Positions 1 through 9,938 of a stretch of DNA of 64,000 nt are shown one piece after another. The stretch is from NCBI RefSeq assembly GCF_018918325.1, contig NZ_JAHLQH010000028.1, positions 1 through 64,000 on the forward strand. Direction: 5' to 3'. Each line of letters begins with the position of its first letter. The stretch's first letter is position 1. The stretch comes from Clostridium sp. MSJ-8 (GTDB lineage Bacteria; Bacillota; Clostridia; Clostridiales; Clostridiaceae). The position numbers and the translations under genes were made by a program. The notes under the pieces are model-generated. The model was not told where the DNA came from and made no database searches. It saw nothing but the letters and a program-made list of their open reading frames with translations.

Positions 1-194
1 CCTACTATTTTTTTATTTATTTGTTTTTCTGACTTTAAACCTAAAAAATGATTAAGTTGCTCTTGAGAATAATATCTTGTTCCACCTTGTGTTACATGAG
101 ATGGCTTTAATATATTTTTCTTATCCCAATTCCTAAGAGTTTGAATAGTCTTTCCTATTCTGTTTGCAAATTCTCCTATTGAGTAATATTTCAC
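1..194 (-). mobile_element. tnpA: IS607-family serine recombinase TnpA, N-terminal part (cut by window edge)
   Basis: This reading frame starts at a GTG codon (192-194) preceded by an AGGTGATAAGTT-type ribosome site and stays open to the window edge, giving 64 residues. It begins MKYYSIGEFANRIGKTIQTL and continues with RNWDKKNILKPSHVTQGGTR and YYSQEQLNHFLG, a MerR-like DNA-binding segment. In IS607 transposases this segment precedes a serine-recombinase domain, which would lie outside the window. IS607 elements often also carry a tnpB gene downstream; that cannot be seen here. The family call is strong from the MerR-like pattern, but whether the element is intact is unknown. Confidence 0.8.
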
Positions 195-263
195 AACTTA
201 TCACCTCAATAAGATTATATCATAAATAGAAATATATTTTTACAGATTTTTATAGATTATTTT

Positions 264-378
264 TAACTGTTAAAAACCTCCAAAATCAAATTCTACTAAT
301 TATACCATATTCATAATATTCTCAACAACCCTCGTCATATAAAATAAGCGATAAAGATTAAAACATAACTGTTAAAAA
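264..378. repeat. Pair of 13-bp direct repeats near the IS607-type element end
   Basis: TAACTGTTAAAAA is present at 264-276 and again at 366-378 on the plus strand, 102 bases apart. IS607-type recombinases bind short sites near the element ends, so these could be such sites. In DNA this AT-rich a chance match is also possible. Confidence 0.35.
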
Positions 379-407
379 ATATAAATAATTATCCACGTTA
401 TACATAG

Positions 408-442
408 AAAAAAGAGAATAGTATTAATTAACACTACTCTCT
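408..442 (-). terminator. Rho-independent terminator downstream of spo0A
   Basis: On the minus strand AGAGAGTAGT (433-442) pairs with ACTATTCTCT (413-422) across a 10-base loop, with one G-U pair, and is followed by six U. It lies about 70 bases after the spo0A stop codon. Confidence 0.75.
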
Positions 443-514
443 ATTATCTCCTTTTTGTACTTATAAGTATTAATATTAATGATAAATTCTTTAACTACGA
501 TTCTATTACTAGCT

Positions 515-1345
515 TTAGCTTACTTTATTCTTTAATCTTAATTTATCAGCAATAATTGCTATAAATTCTGAATTAGTAGGTTTTCCTTTTTCACCATGAA
601 CTGTATAACCAAATATTCTATTTATAGCATCTATTTGTCCTCTGCTCCAAGCTACTTCTATAGCATGTCTTATTGCTCTTTCAACTCTTGATGCTGTTGT
701 ATTATACTTCTTAGCTATTGATGGGTATAATTCCTTTGTTACTGCTGAAAGTAATTCCATATCATTAACTACCATTGTAATAGCTTCTCTTAAGTACATA
801 TATCCTTTAATATGAGCTGGTACACCTATCTCATGAATAATACTTGTTATCTCTGTTTCTAAATCCATAGGTTCCTTACTAGTTGCTGCTGCTTCTCTTT
901 GAACTAATGGAACTTGATTCATTCTCTTCTCAGATTCTACTACATTATTATTTACAACTACATTTGTACTAAACATTTCTCTTATTCTCTTTGTGAATAT
1001 ATCCATATCAAAAGGCTTTACTACATAGTAATCAGCACCTAATGTAATTGCTTGTTGAGTTATCTTGTCTTGACCTACTGCTGATAAAACTATTACCCTT
1101 GGAGTCTTAGGTAAATCCATATTGTTTAATCTCTCAAGAACACCTAAACCATCTAAATGTGGCATAATTATGTCTAGAACTACTAAATCTGGTTGTTGGC
1201 TCTCTATTAATTCAAGAGCTTCTCTCCCATCTTTAGCTACCCCTGTTACTATAATGTCTTTTTGATTAAGTAAATAGTCATTTAAAATATTACAGAATTC
1301 TTTATTATCATCTGCAATTAAAACTGAAATTTTTGAGTTTTCCAT
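515..1345 (-). CDS. spo0A: Sporulation master regulator Spo0A
   Basis: The 276-residue response regulator starts entry into sporulation by binding 0A boxes once phosphorylated. Residues 6-120 form the receiver domain, with acidic pocket D12-D13, the phosphoacceptor D58 in VVLDIIMP, and a late VKPFD lysine. The C-terminal effector domain (about 165-276) has the recognition region [18 protein letters not shown], typical of Spo0A. The start has an AAGGGG ribosome site. Downstream of spoIVB and recN is the conserved clostridial location. Upstream (1346-1620) there is an AGGATAT element reminiscent of a SigH -35, but no convincing GAAT -10 was found. A terminator follows at 408-442. The call is very secure. 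Confidence 0.98.
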   Translation of the reverse strand: MENSKISVLIADDNKEFCNILNDYLLNQKDIIVTGVAKDGREALELIESQQPDLVVLDIIMPHLDGLGVLERLNNMDLPKTPRVIVLSAVGQDKITQQAITLGADYYVVKPFDMDIFTKRIREMFSTNVVVNNNVVESEKRMNQVPLVQREAAATSKEPMDLETEITSIIHEIGVPAHIKGYMYLREAITMVVNDMELLSAVTKELYPSIAKKYNTTASRVERAIRHAIEVAWSRGQIDAINRIFGYTVHGEKGKPTNSEFIAIIADKLRLKNKVS

Positions 1346-1620
1346 GATTTATTACCCCTTTTCCCTTATTATAAATTAATCCTCATTTTCTATAAAAAAT
1401 TTTTTTAATTAGCTTATTAAATTTTATAGTATATTATTATTATTTTGGTCATTAAATATCCTCTATTAGAATATTCTGTTTTAAAAGCTCTTCCACTATT
1501 TGTAAATTATACACCATTTTTAAAATTAAGTAAAGGGTTTTTGTTAAAATATTTAATCTTTTTACATTTATTGTTAATATACCATTTATTGTGATTTTTT
1601 ATGTTCTTTTTTATAATCAT

Positions 1621-2790
1621 CTATTCAATAACACCTGCATCTTTAAGCATCCAATCTATATATATACCATAACCTACATCAGGTTTATTAATTAAAACAT
1701 GTGTAACTGCTCCTACTAATTTCCCATTTTGAATAATAGGACTACCACTCATTCCTTGAACAATTCCTCCTGTTCTCTCTAGTAATTCCTTATCTGTAAC
1801 TCTTATTATCATGCTTTTAGCACTAGGTTTATCTTGATCATATAGTTTCATAATCTCTATATCATATTCTTTAGGACCTTCATTATCTATAGTTGCTATA
1901 ATAGATGCTTTACCTAATTTTATTTCATTTCTAAAGCCAACTTTAATTCTTCTTATGTTATCTGATAAATCTATTGTATCATACACACTACCAAATATGC
2001 CACAATTAGTATTTTTATTTATAGTTCCTATTGGTTTGTTAGAATCTATAAACATTCCTTTCAATTCACCTGGAGAACCTTTTTCTCCTTTTTTAATGCT
2101 TATAATAGATGCATCTAAAAGTTTTCCATCCTTAATATTAAAAGCTTTGTTAGTATCTACATCTGTTACAGGATGGCCTAATGCTCCAAATCTATGAGTT
2201 CCTTCATGATAAAAAGTAAGTGTTCCAACACCTGCTGTTGAATCTCTAACCCACAATCCTATCTTATATTTATTATCCTCTTCCTCTACTAAGGATATTT
2301 TCTTATTAATTGTATTATTTTCTCTTTTTACTTCCACATTAATAGTATTGTTATTATTATCTTCTAAATAATCTATTAATGTTTTACAATCTTTTATCTC
2401 TATGTTATCAACCTTAGTTATTATATCCCCTATTTCAACACCAGCTTCTTTAGCTGGGCTTTGAAGTATCTCTTCATTTTTATACACTTCCGAGAACCCA
2501 ACAACTAATACTCCTTCTGAAGATAACTTAACACCTATACAATTACCTCCTAAAACAACGTCTATATCTTTATCCGGAGATACTGATGTTGTTATAGATG
2601 ACATATTAGTTGAATTATCCTTTTCACTGTCTATTTTAGGATATGTTTCTACATCCGAATATACAGTGGAACCTTTACTAGTATACATATCCTCAACAAT
2701 ATCTGCTGCATCTTTATTCATAGTAACTATTACCAGAATCAAAATTGAGACAACAATAAAGCCTATTAAATTTTTAAATGGTTTCCTCAT
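1621..2790 (-). CDS. spoIVB: SpoIVB serine peptidase, forespore signalling protease
   Basis: SpoIVB is exported from the forespore and cleaves SpoIVFA, which triggers pro-SigK processing in the mother cell. The 389-residue protein has one N-terminal membrane segment (about 8-24), a PDZ domain (about 95-170) and an S55 peptidase domain. H206 in GHPVTD, D333 in VTDKEL and S348 in GMSGSP are spaced 127 and 15 residues apart, the same spacing as the H236-D363-S378 triad of the Bacillus enzyme as known from the literature. An AGGAGGAGATATC ribosome site precedes the ATG. It sits between recN and spo0A, the usual order. A CATATTA element upstream could be part of a SigG promoter, but no good -35 was seen. 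Confidence 0.97.
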   Translation of the reverse strand: MRKPFKNLIGFIVVSILILVIVTMNKDAADIVEDMYTSKGSTVYSDVETYPKIDSEKDNSTNMSSITTSVSPDKDIDVVLGGNCIGVKLSSEGVLVVGFSEVYKNEEILQSPAKEAGVEIGDIITKVDNIEIKDCKTLIDYLEDNNNNTINVEVKRENNTINKKISLVEEEDNKYKIGLWVRDSTAGVGTLTFYHEGTHRFGALGHPVTDVDTNKAFNIKDGKLLDASIISIKKGEKGSPGELKGMFIDSNKPIGTINKNTNCGIFGSVYDTIDLSDNIRRIKVGFRNEIKLGKASIIATIDNEGPKEYDIEIMKLYDQDKPSAKSMIIRVTDKELLERTGGIVQGMSGSPIIQNGKLVGAVTHVLINKPDVGYGIYIDWMLKDAGVIE

Positions 2791-2971
2791 GATATCTCCT
2801 CCTTTGCTTCTGTTTATAAGTTGCCCACATTACATTACTAATATGCTATATTAAGTTTTCTAACACTACCTAATGTTATATCTAATAGGAAGTTATATCA
2901 TTTTATAATCAAGTATCAATAATATAGTGAAGTTATTCCATATACAATACTGTTCTTATTTACAATGAAAC

Positions 2972-3010
2972 AAAAAAATAAAACCACCTATTCTCAGTGA
3001 TTTTATTTTT
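2972..3010 (-). terminator. Rho-independent terminator downstream of recN
   Basis: On the minus strand AAAATAAAATCAC pairs with GTGGTTTTATTTT (one G-U pair) around a short loop, followed by more U residues. It lies within 20 bases of the recN stop codon and separates the recN operon from spoIVB. Confidence 0.75.
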
Positions 3011-3027
3011 CCCCTATTTCATAAATC

Positions 3028-4731
3028 TTATGTAGTTTTATTTGATTTTATCTCATTTTTTTTATTTTCTGAAAATCTAAGCATCTCTCTTACATTTTGT
3101 AATGTTGCATCTGTTACTTTATCTCCACCAACCATAGATGCTACTTGTTTAATTTTCTCTTCTATAGATAACAATTCAACTTTTGTATAAGTTTTTCCAT
3201 TTTTCACTTCTTTTGATACAAAATAATGATGATCTGATAATATTGCAATTTGAGGTAAATGAGTTATACACAACACTTGTCTTCCAATGGAAACTTGGTA
3301 CATCTTCTCTCCTACTCTCTGACCTACTTGACCACTTATTCCTGTATCTATTTCGTCAAATATAAGAGTTCCTATTTCTTCTTTGTCAGCAAATACACAT
3401 TTTAATGCAAGCATTATTCTAGATAATTCACCACCAGATAAAACCTTCTCTAGAGACTTAAGTGGTTCTCCAGTATTAGTAGATATCATAAAGCACACAT
3501 CATCAAATCCTCTATCATTATAATCTTCTTGAAGTTCTATAGCAATCTTCATTGAAGACTTTTCTAAACCAACATAGGATAATTCCTTAAGTATTCTCTG
3601 TTCTAGAGCCTCACTATATTTAACTCTTATATCGTGTAACTTCTTACCTACAGCCTTCATCTTATCTAAAATCTTCTGTTCTTCTTCCTTAAGCTCTTTT
3701 AGAATCTCTTCTGCATTAATAAGATCATTATATTTATTCTTTAGTTCTTCATAATATTCTAAAACTTCTTCTATAGTCTTGCCATATTTCTTCTTATATG
3801 TATTAATAACATATATTCTCTCGTTTATTTTCTCCAATCTATCTTCATCATATACTATCTCTTCACTTAAATCTCTAATATCTCTTGATATTTCTTCTAA
3901 ATTATAATAAGCTTCGGATATAGCACTATTTTTCTCTTTTATTATGTCATAATGATTTTCTATAGATGTTAACTCTGATATGACTTTTGCTAAAGACTCT
4001 ATTATAGAATTACCATCTTCTCTTCCATTTAACAGCTCATAACTCATATTTAATGAATTATTTATTTTTTCAGCATTCGATAATATATCGAATTCTTCCT
4101 TTAATTCTTCTTCTTCATTTATTTTAAGCTTCGCCTTTTCAATATCTTCTATTTGAAACTTAGTGTATTCTATTAATTTTTGATTATTCTCATTTCCATT
4201 TATCTTAGATATTCTATTTCTTACCTCTATTAATTCCTCTTTAAATTGTGTGAATTCTTCTAAAGGTTTAGTTATTTCTGCACCTATAAAATTATCTAAA
4301 TAAGTTATATGTACGTTTCTTTGTAGTAAACTTATATTCTGATGTTGTCCATGTATATCTAATATCTTTTCTCTTATTTTTCTTAATTGTGAAACTATTA
4401 AACTTTTACCATTTACCTTTATAACACTTCTACCACTTAAAGTAGATTCTCTAGATATTATCAAGTTATCATCATAATCTATTTCAAATTCATCTAATAA
4501 CTCGTTTAAGTTATCATTATCTATTGAGAAAATAGCTTCAACATAAGTCTTATCTTCTCCTGTTCTAATTAAATCTTTTGAAAACTTACCGCCTAATACA
4601 TAATCAATAGCATCTATAAGTATTGATTTTCCAGCACCAGTTTCACCACTTAATATGTTAAAGCCTTCTTGAAATTCCATAGATATATCTTCTATTAATG
4701 CAAAATTTCGTATATTTAATTGAATTAACAT
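3028..4731 (-). CDS. recN: DNA repair ATPase RecN
   Basis: RecN is an SMC-like ATPase that acts early at double-strand breaks. The 567-residue protein has Walker A GETGAGKS at 29-36, a long coiled-coil middle rich in Glu and Lys (about 150-370), the ABC signature LSGGELSR near 437, and Walker B with LIFDEIDTGISG near 465. An AAGGAG site lies about 11 bases upstream of the ATG. The gene follows argR by 14 bases, so it probably belongs to the argR-nadK-tlyA transcript, and a terminator follows at 2972-3010. Length and motifs match the family. Confidence 0.97.
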   Translation of the reverse strand: MLIQLNIRNFALIEDISMEFQEGFNILSGETGAGKSILIDAIDYVLGGKFSKDLIRTGEDKTYVEAIFSIDNDNLNELLDEFEIDYDDNLIISRESTLSGRSVIKVNGKSLIVSQLRKIREKILDIHGQHQNISLLQRNVHITYLDNFIGAEITKPLEEFTQFKEELIEVRNRISKINGNENNQKLIEYTKFQIEDIEKAKLKINEEEELKEEFDILSNAEKINNSLNMSYELLNGREDGNSIIESLAKVISELTSIENHYDIIKEKNSAISEAYYNLEEISRDIRDLSEEIVYDEDRLEKINERIYVINTYKKKYGKTIEEVLEYYEELKNKYNDLINAEEILKELKEEEQKILDKMKAVGKKLHDIRVKYSEALEQRILKELSYVGLEKSSMKIAIELQEDYNDRGFDDVCFMISTNTGEPLKSLEKVLSGGELSRIMLALKCVFADKEEIGTLIFDEIDTGISGQVGQRVGEKMYQVSIGRQVLCITHLPQIAILSDHHYFVSKEVKNGKTYTKVELLSIEEKIKQVASMVGGDKVTDATLQNVREMLRFSENKKNEIKSNKTT

Positions 4732-4745
4732 AAAATTTTTACTCC

Positions 4746-5204
4746 TTATAATATTAATTTTTCTATCTCTATTACAAGTTTTTCTGCTGCTTCAATACTT
4801 CTCACCATTATAAATATTGTATTTTCTCCAGCTATTGTTCCAGCAATATCATCGAAATTAAAACTATCTATGGCTTCTGCAACAGGTGCTGCCCCTGCTG
4901 AAACAGTTTTAACAATTACCATTTTATCTATATTTTCAACTGAAACAGTTAAATTCGCTAGTACAGTTTTTAATTTTTCACTTATATCTATATCTGTTCC
5001 CTTAGGGGCTTCATATCTATAAGTACCATTCTCACCTTGCACTTTTATAAGCCTTAAATTCTTTATATCTCTTGATACTGTTGCTTGTGTAACATCAAAA
5101 CCTGCTTTTTTTAATTCTTCAGCTAAATCTTCTTGAGTATTTATTGTTTTAGAACTAATTATCTCTAATATCTTATTGTGTCTTTTTGATTTCACTTTCT
5201 TCAC
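4746..5204 (-). CDS. argR: Arginine repressor ArgR
   Basis: This 152-residue regulator of arginine biosynthesis and catabolism acts as a hexamer that binds DNA when loaded with arginine. Residues 1-70 form a winged helix with the pattern [17 protein letters not shown]. The C-terminal domain (about 80-152) has [12 protein letters not shown] and [10 protein letters not shown], which form the arginine-binding and oligomer interface. It lies 4 bases after nadK and 14 bases before recN, a conserved clostridial arrangement, so it is probably translated from a shared message. Confidence 0.96.
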   Translation of the reverse strand: MKKVKSKRHNKILEIISSKTINTQEDLAEELKKAGFDVTQATVSRDIKNLRLIKVQGENGTYRYEAPKGTDIDISEKLKTVLANLTVSVENIDKMVIVKTVSAGAAPVAEAIDSFNFDDIAGTIAGENTIFIMVRSIEAAEKLVIEIEKLIL

Positions 5205-5208
5205 ACTC

Positions 5209-6036
5209 TCATTCTTTAGAATTATTTAATATTTTTGACCTTAATACATTAAAATAGTCATAATCATTAAATAAAAGTACCCCAATATGTTTTTTAGCTT
5301 TGGTTATAGTTATTATCTCTTCGCCCATAACCTTACTTGCTTTCTGTCCATCTATTGTTAAGTACATTTCTCCCATTCCATTTCTTGGGACAATCTCTAT
5401 TATGCTAGAGCCTCCAACAACTATAGTTTGCATACTCTTATTATGCGGACATATAGGTGTAAGAGTTATAAGATCAAGGTTAGGATATATAAAAGGTCCT
5501 CCTGCTGAAAAACTATATGCTGTTGAACCTGTAGGAGTTGCCACTATAATTCCATCTCCCTTAAATACAGTATATAACTTTTTATCAATATATACTTCAC
5601 ATTCAATCATTCTTGATAACGTTCCTCTAGATAATACTACATCATTTAATGCATTTTCACTTACATCACTAGTAGTACAATTAAGCACCATTCTTCTATC
5701 TATAGTATATTCTTGATTTTTTATCTTCTCAATAGCTGAATCTATATTTGATATTTCAACGCTACTTAAGAACCCCAAATTACCTATATTAATTCCAAAA
5801 AGAGGAATGCTACTTTCTTTACTTATTTCTCTAGCCACACTAAGTAATGTCCCGTCACCACCTAGAACAATAAGTAGTTCTATATCTTTCGCTAATTGTA
5901 TAGATTGTGCATCATAAGAATTAAAAACGACTATATCTTCTAGCTCAAAGTTATCTCTAAATTTTTGTTTTACTTCTTCTAATATTTCATTTTCCCTATC
6001 TTTAGATGGGTTAATAGCAATTCCTATCTTCTTCAT
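5209..6036 (-). CDS. nadK: NAD kinase
   Basis: The enzyme phosphorylates NAD to NADP with ATP in the cytoplasm. The 275-residue protein has the diagnostic GGDGTLL motif at 59-65 and, further on, [20 protein letters not shown], the conserved NAD-binding region. The start codon follows a GGGGAT ribosome-site-like sequence. It is placed 15 bases after tlyA and 4 bases before argR, the usual order in clostridia, so the genes are likely co-transcribed. Confidence 0.97.
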   Translation of the reverse strand: MKKIGIAINPSKDRENEILEEVKQKFRDNFELEDIVVFNSYDAQSIQLAKDIELLIVLGGDGTLLSVAREISKESSIPLFGINIGNLGFLSSVEISNIDSAIEKIKNQEYTIDRRMVLNCTTSDVSENALNDVVLSRGTLSRMIECEVYIDKKLYTVFKGDGIIVATPTGSTAYSFSAGGPFIYPNLDLITLTPICPHNKSMQTIVVGGSSIIEIVPRNGMGEMYLTIDGQKASKVMGEEIITITKAKKHIGVLLFNDYDYFNVLRSKILNNSKE

Positions 6037-6051
6037 AGCATTTATCCCCTA

Positions 6052-6861
6052 TTATATTTCATTATGTGATGCTTCAACTACATTTTCTACCATATCTCTA
6101 TTAAAATCACTATGTTTTTCTTGATCTTTTGTAAAGTATACTAAATATTCTATGTTACCTTCTGGTCCTTTTATTGGCGAATAACTTAACCCTAATACAT
6201 TTAAATTATTCTCAGTTAGATAATCAACTATTCCATAAACTACTTCTTTATGAACATTTATATCTCTAACTACACCTTTTTTCCCTACTTTTTCTCTACC
6301 TGCTTCAAATTGAGGTTTAATAAGTGCTACAACCTCTCCTTTACTCTTAAGTAAATTAACTGTTGCAGGCATAATTGTTTTTAATGATATAAAAGATACA
6401 TCTATTGATGCAAAATCTAAAGGTTCCCCTATATCTTCTAGTGTAACATATCTAATATTAGTTCTCTCCATACATACAACTCTATCATCAGTTCTTAACT
6501 TCCATGCAAACTGTCCATATCCTACATCAACTGAGAATACTTTTTTTGCACCATTTTGAAGCATGCAATCCGTAAAACCACCTGTTGATGCGCCTATATC
6601 CATACATACCTTATCCTTAAGTACAATAGGAAATTCTTTCATTGCCTTCTCTAACTTAAGTCCACCTCTACTAACATATTTTAATGCTTTCCCTTTAAAC
6701 TCAATGTTAGCAGTAACAGGTATCTTCTCTCCTGCCTTATCTACTCTCTGTCCATCTACAAATATTTCACCAGCCATTATACTAGCCTTAGCTTTTTCTC
6801 TAGATGGTATTATTCCTCTTTCAACTAATAATATATCTAATCTTTCTTTTTTATCTGACAT
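6052..6861 (-). CDS. tlyA: TlyA-family rRNA 2'-O-methyltransferase
   Basis: The 269-residue protein combines an N-terminal S4 RNA-binding domain (about 6-65, beginning RLDILLVERGIIPSREKAKA) with an FtsJ/RrmJ-type SAM-dependent methyltransferase domain. The SAM loop is visible as MDIGASTGGFTDC. TlyA enzymes methylate 2'-hydroxyls of cytidines in rRNA; some were earlier described as haemolysins. It is located 18 bases after dxs and 15 before nadK. The family is certain; the target nucleotide cannot be told from sequence. Confidence 0.93.
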   Translation of the reverse strand: MSDKKERLDILLVERGIIPSREKAKASIMAGEIFVDGQRVDKAGEKIPVTANIEFKGKALKYVSRGGLKLEKAMKEFPIVLKDKVCMDIGASTGGFTDCMLQNGAKKVFSVDVGYGQFAWKLRTDDRVVCMERTNIRYVTLEDIGEPLDFASIDVSFISLKTIMPATVNLLKSKGEVVALIKPQFEAGREKVGKKGVVRDINVHKEVVYGIVDYLTENNLNVLGLSYSPIKGPEGNIEYLVYFTKDQEKHSDFNRDMVENVVEASHNEI

Positions 6862-6879
6862 AATGCCTCCACCAAAAAT

Positions 6880-8733
6880 CTATAACATCTGTTTTATTGT
6901 TCTGTATATTCCCTCATCATCTAATCCATACTCTCTATATAATTCATCAAGAGACCCTTGAGGTATAAACATATCATCATAAGCTAATATCTTCATCTTA
7001 CCAGTATATCCTATATCATTTAGGGTATTTAAAACATAAGAGCCAAATCCACCTATCTTCTCGTTATCTTCAACTGTAATGATATTATAATTATTATCTG
7101 ACAATTCTTTTAATATTTCAAGGTCTAATGGTTTTATAAATGTTGCATTAATCAATGTAATATCTATATTTTCTTCTTTTAGTTTCTTTATTGCCTTCGT
7201 GGCAAACTGTGTCATTTTTCCAACTGATATTACTGCAATATTTTTTCCTTTGTTAAGTATTTCCCATTTACCATATTTAATATCTTGTCTCGGCTCTAAT
7301 GGTAATATATCTTGACCTTTAGGATATCTAATTGCTATTGGCATTTCAGCTTTTAATGCATATTCTAACAAAAGCTTTACTTCCTGTATACACTTTGGTG
7401 CAACTATTGTCATATTAGGCATTGAAGATAAATATGATATATCCATTATTCCTTGATGGGTTTCTCCATCATTACCTACTATTCCAGCTCTATCAATTGC
7501 AAAAATAACAGGAAGCTTCTGTATACATACATCATGTATAATCTGATCATAAGATCTCTGTAAAAAAGTTGAATATACTGCAAATACAGGTTTTATACCA
7601 GAAGCTGCCATACCTGCGCACATTGTAACAGCATGCTCTTCAGCTATTCCTACATCAAAAAATCTATCTGGATATTTCTCAGAATATTCTACAAGTCCTG
7701 TTCCACTTGGCATAGCTGCAGTTACCGCAACTATGCTTGAATCTTCCTTCGCTGCTTTAACCATGGCTGAGCCAAAAGCCTTTGAATATGTTTCTCCTAC
7801 TTTTTTTATAACTTCTCCTGTATCTTTATTAAATGGAGCCACTCCATGAAACTTCTCTGGACTCTCCTCTGAGAACTCATATCCTTTTCCTTTTTTAGTG
7901 ACAGTATGTATTATAACTGGTCCTGCTATTTTCTTGGCTGTATTAAACACTTCATTCATCTTCTCTATATCATGTCCATCAATTGGTCCTAAATATTTTA
8001 TTCCCATATCTTCAAAAACCATTGATGGAACAACTAATTGCTTAATACTATCTTTTATTTTATTAATAGAATAGATTAATGACTTACCAAAATCTGAATT
8101 ACCAAGAGAATTGTTTATATCAGCTTTAAGCTTATTATATGCAGGGTCCATACGTAGATTATTTAAATGTTTAGATAACCCACCTACATTATTACTAATA
8201 GACATTTGGTTATCATTTAATATAATAATAAGATTAGTCTTGCGAAATCCCACATCATTAAGTGCCTCAAGTGCTAATCCACCATTAAGTGCTCCATCTC
8301 CAATTACAGCTATTACATAATGCTCCTTCTTCTGTATATCTCTTGCTCTAGCCATACCTAAAGCTGCTGATATAGATGTACTACTATGCCCTGTATCAAA
8401 AGCATCATATATACTTTCACTTCTCTTTGGGAAACCGCTTAATCCATTTTTCTTTCTTAACTTGCAGAATTGATCCTTTCTACCTGTTAATATCTTATGA
8501 ACATAACTCTGATGTCCTACATCATATATTATTTTATCTTCTTCAAGATCAAAGGTTTTAAATAAACTTATTGTAAGTTCTACCACCCCTAGGTTAGAAG
8601 CTAAATGTCCGCCATTTACGGATACACTATCTATAAGAAAACTTCGTATCTCTTTTGCTAGTTGTTCTAATTCTTGAATGTTTAATAATTTAATATCCTT
8701 AGGAAACTTCATTGTATCTAAGTAATTTGTCAT
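6880..8733 (-). CDS. dxs: 1-deoxy-D-xylulose-5-phosphate synthase
   Basis: Dxs joins pyruvate and glyceraldehyde 3-phosphate with thiamine diphosphate as cofactor, the first step of the MEP isoprenoid pathway. The protein has the thiamine-diphosphate motif GDGALNGG...NDNQMSIS and the C-terminal transketolase-like half with VGIAEEHAVTMCAGMA. An upstream ATG at 8742 overlaps the end of the AAAGGAAA ribosome site, whereas the ATG at 8733 lies 8-9 bases from it; the later codon was chosen, giving 617 residues. The next gene upstream, 17 bases away, makes polyprenyl diphosphates, so two isoprenoid genes are linked. Confidence 0.96.
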   Translation of the reverse strand: MTNYLDTMKFPKDIKLLNIQELEQLAKEIRSFLIDSVSVNGGHLASNLGVVELTISLFKTFDLEEDKIIYDVGHQSYVHKILTGRKDQFCKLRKKNGLSGFPKRSESIYDAFDTGHSSTSISAALGMARARDIQKKEHYVIAVIGDGALNGGLALEALNDVGFRKTNLIIILNDNQMSISNNVGGLSKHLNNLRMDPAYNKLKADINNSLGNSDFGKSLIYSINKIKDSIKQLVVPSMVFEDMGIKYLGPIDGHDIEKMNEVFNTAKKIAGPVIIHTVTKKGKGYEFSEESPEKFHGVAPFNKDTGEVIKKVGETYSKAFGSAMVKAAKEDSSIVAVTAAMPSGTGLVEYSEKYPDRFFDVGIAEEHAVTMCAGMAASGIKPVFAVYSTFLQRSYDQIIHDVCIQKLPVIFAIDRAGIVGNDGETHQGIMDISYLSSMPNMTIVAPKCIQEVKLLLEYALKAEMPIAIRYPKGQDILPLEPRQDIKYGKWEILNKGKNIAVISVGKMTQFATKAIKKLKEENIDITLINATFIKPLDLEILKELSDNNYNIITVEDNEKIGGFGSYVLNTLNDIGYTGKMKILAYDDMFIPQGSLDELYREYGLDDEGIYRTIKQML

Positions 8734-8750
8734 TATTATCATTTCCTTTT

Positions 8751-9620
8751 TTAGTATTCTCTATCTAATAATCTAATTGTCATTTCTTTTAGATAGGTAG
8801 TATCTCTATCTATACTATCTAATATAGATATACATGATTCTGTTAATTCCTTGCACATTTCTTTACACTTATCAAGACCAAACATTGTTATAAAAGTTGT
8901 TTTATTGCCTTCTTCATCGTGATGTACATTTTTTCCTAACTTGCTAGCATCTCCTATTATATCTAGTATGTCATCTTGGATCTGAAAAGCAAGCCCAATC
9001 TTATCTCCATATTCAGATAACTTATCTATATCTTCTTCTGATGCTCCAGCTGATATTGCACCTGATATAATTGAAGCCTTAATAAGCGCACCAGTCTTCT
9101 TAGAATGCATATATCTAAGTTCTTCTTCTGTTACATTAGTTTTTTCTTCACAAAGTATATCTACCACTTGGCCACCAATCATTCCTTCACTACCTGCTGC
9201 TTCCGCTATAACCTTAGATGCTCTAAGAGCATTTTCACCATTAGCAATAGAATATCTAAACAACTCTTCCATAGCTTCATTAAGCAATGCGTCACCCGCT
9301 AATATAGCCATTGCCTCGCCAAAAACTTTATGATTAGTAGGTTTACCACGTCTTAAATCATCATTATCCATTGCAGGTAAATCATCATGAATAAGAGAAT
9401 AAGTGTGAATCATCTCTATAGCTGCTGCCATCTTAACTACTTTCTTATAATCTTCTTTGTATAATTTATAAGTAAGAATTGCAAATATAGGTCTTATTCT
9501 CTTGCCACCAACATTTAAACTATAACTACTAGCTTCATATATTATTTTATTATAAGATCCTTTACCCTTATAATATTCTCTCAAATAGCCATCTATCTCT
9601 TCTTTTAACTTATCTATCAT
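8751..9620 (-). CDS. ispA: Polyprenyl diphosphate synthase (farnesyl/geranylgeranyl type)
   Basis: The enzyme condenses isopentenyl diphosphate with allylic diphosphates to make C15-C20 precursors. The 289-residue protein has the first Asp-rich motif DDLPAMD at 79-85, with the two-residue insertion typical of bacterial farnesyl diphosphate synthases, the following RRGKPTNHK segment, and the second Asp-rich motif QIQDDILD near 220. It lies between xseB (68 bases upstream) and dxs (17 bases downstream). The chain length of the product is an inference from the family; ispA is the usual name at this location. Confidence 0.93.
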   Translation of the reverse strand: MIDKLKEEIDGYLREYYKGKGSYNKIIYEASSYSLNVGGKRIRPIFAILTYKLYKEDYKKVVKMAAAIEMIHTYSLIHDDLPAMDNDDLRRGKPTNHKVFGEAMAILAGDALLNEAMEELFRYSIANGENALRASKVIAEAAGSEGMIGGQVVDILCEEKTNVTEEELRYMHSKKTGALIKASIISGAISAGASEEDIDKLSEYGDKIGLAFQIQDDILDIIGDASKLGKNVHHDEEGNKTTFITMFGLDKCKEMCKELTESCISILDSIDRDTTYLKEMTIRLLDREY

Positions 9621-9688
9621 TATATCCTTTTATCTTGCTACATAAACATGTATACAAGAACTCCTTTCTAGTTATCTATATCCATATT

Positions 9689-9910
9689 CTAGTCTTCTGT
9701 TTCAGCTTCTACCTCTACTTCTTTATTACCCTTCACTATTGCTATTTTACCCTCTATAGTGCCTAATGTTTTATTTAGTTTGTTAACTAGTTTTACGCCT
9801 TGTTCATAAGCTTTTATAGATTCATCTAGATTAAGTTCATCTTCTTCAAGAGATCTTAGTGTTTCTTGAAGCTTATTCATCATATCTTCATAGCTTTCTT
9901 TTTTTGCCAT
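9689..9910 (-). CDS. xseB: Exodeoxyribonuclease VII small subunit
   Basis: This is a 73-residue, highly charged helical protein with the family pattern [20 protein letters not shown] and [15 protein letters not shown]. It forms the small subunit of exonuclease VII, which degrades single-stranded DNA. It follows xseA by 28 bases and has a strong AGGAGGAAG ribosome site. Size and position match the family exactly. Confidence 0.95.
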   Translation of the reverse strand: MAKKESYEDMMNKLQETLRSLEEDELNLDESIKAYEQGVKLVNKLNKTLGTIEGKIAIVKGNKEVEVEAETED

Positions 9911-9938
9911 AATTCTTCCTCCTAGTTATATTATAGCC

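Larger units (their letters stand above)
195..514. other. Intergenic region between the IS607-type gene and spo0A
   Basis: No gene is seen in these 320 bases. The stretch holds the spo0A terminator (408-442) and the leader of the recombinase gene. A minus-strand promoter-like pair TTGTTG / TATAAT with an 18-base spacer lies at about 304-333. A 13-base direct repeat, TAACTGTTAAAAA, occurs at 264-276 and 366-378. The outer end of the IS607-type element should lie here, but this family has no clear terminal inverted repeats, so the boundary cannot be placed. Confidence 0.5.

Noticed and set aside
8734..8742. Earlier ATG for dxs
   Set aside because: It overlaps the end of the ribosome site; the ATG nine bases later is correctly spaced.
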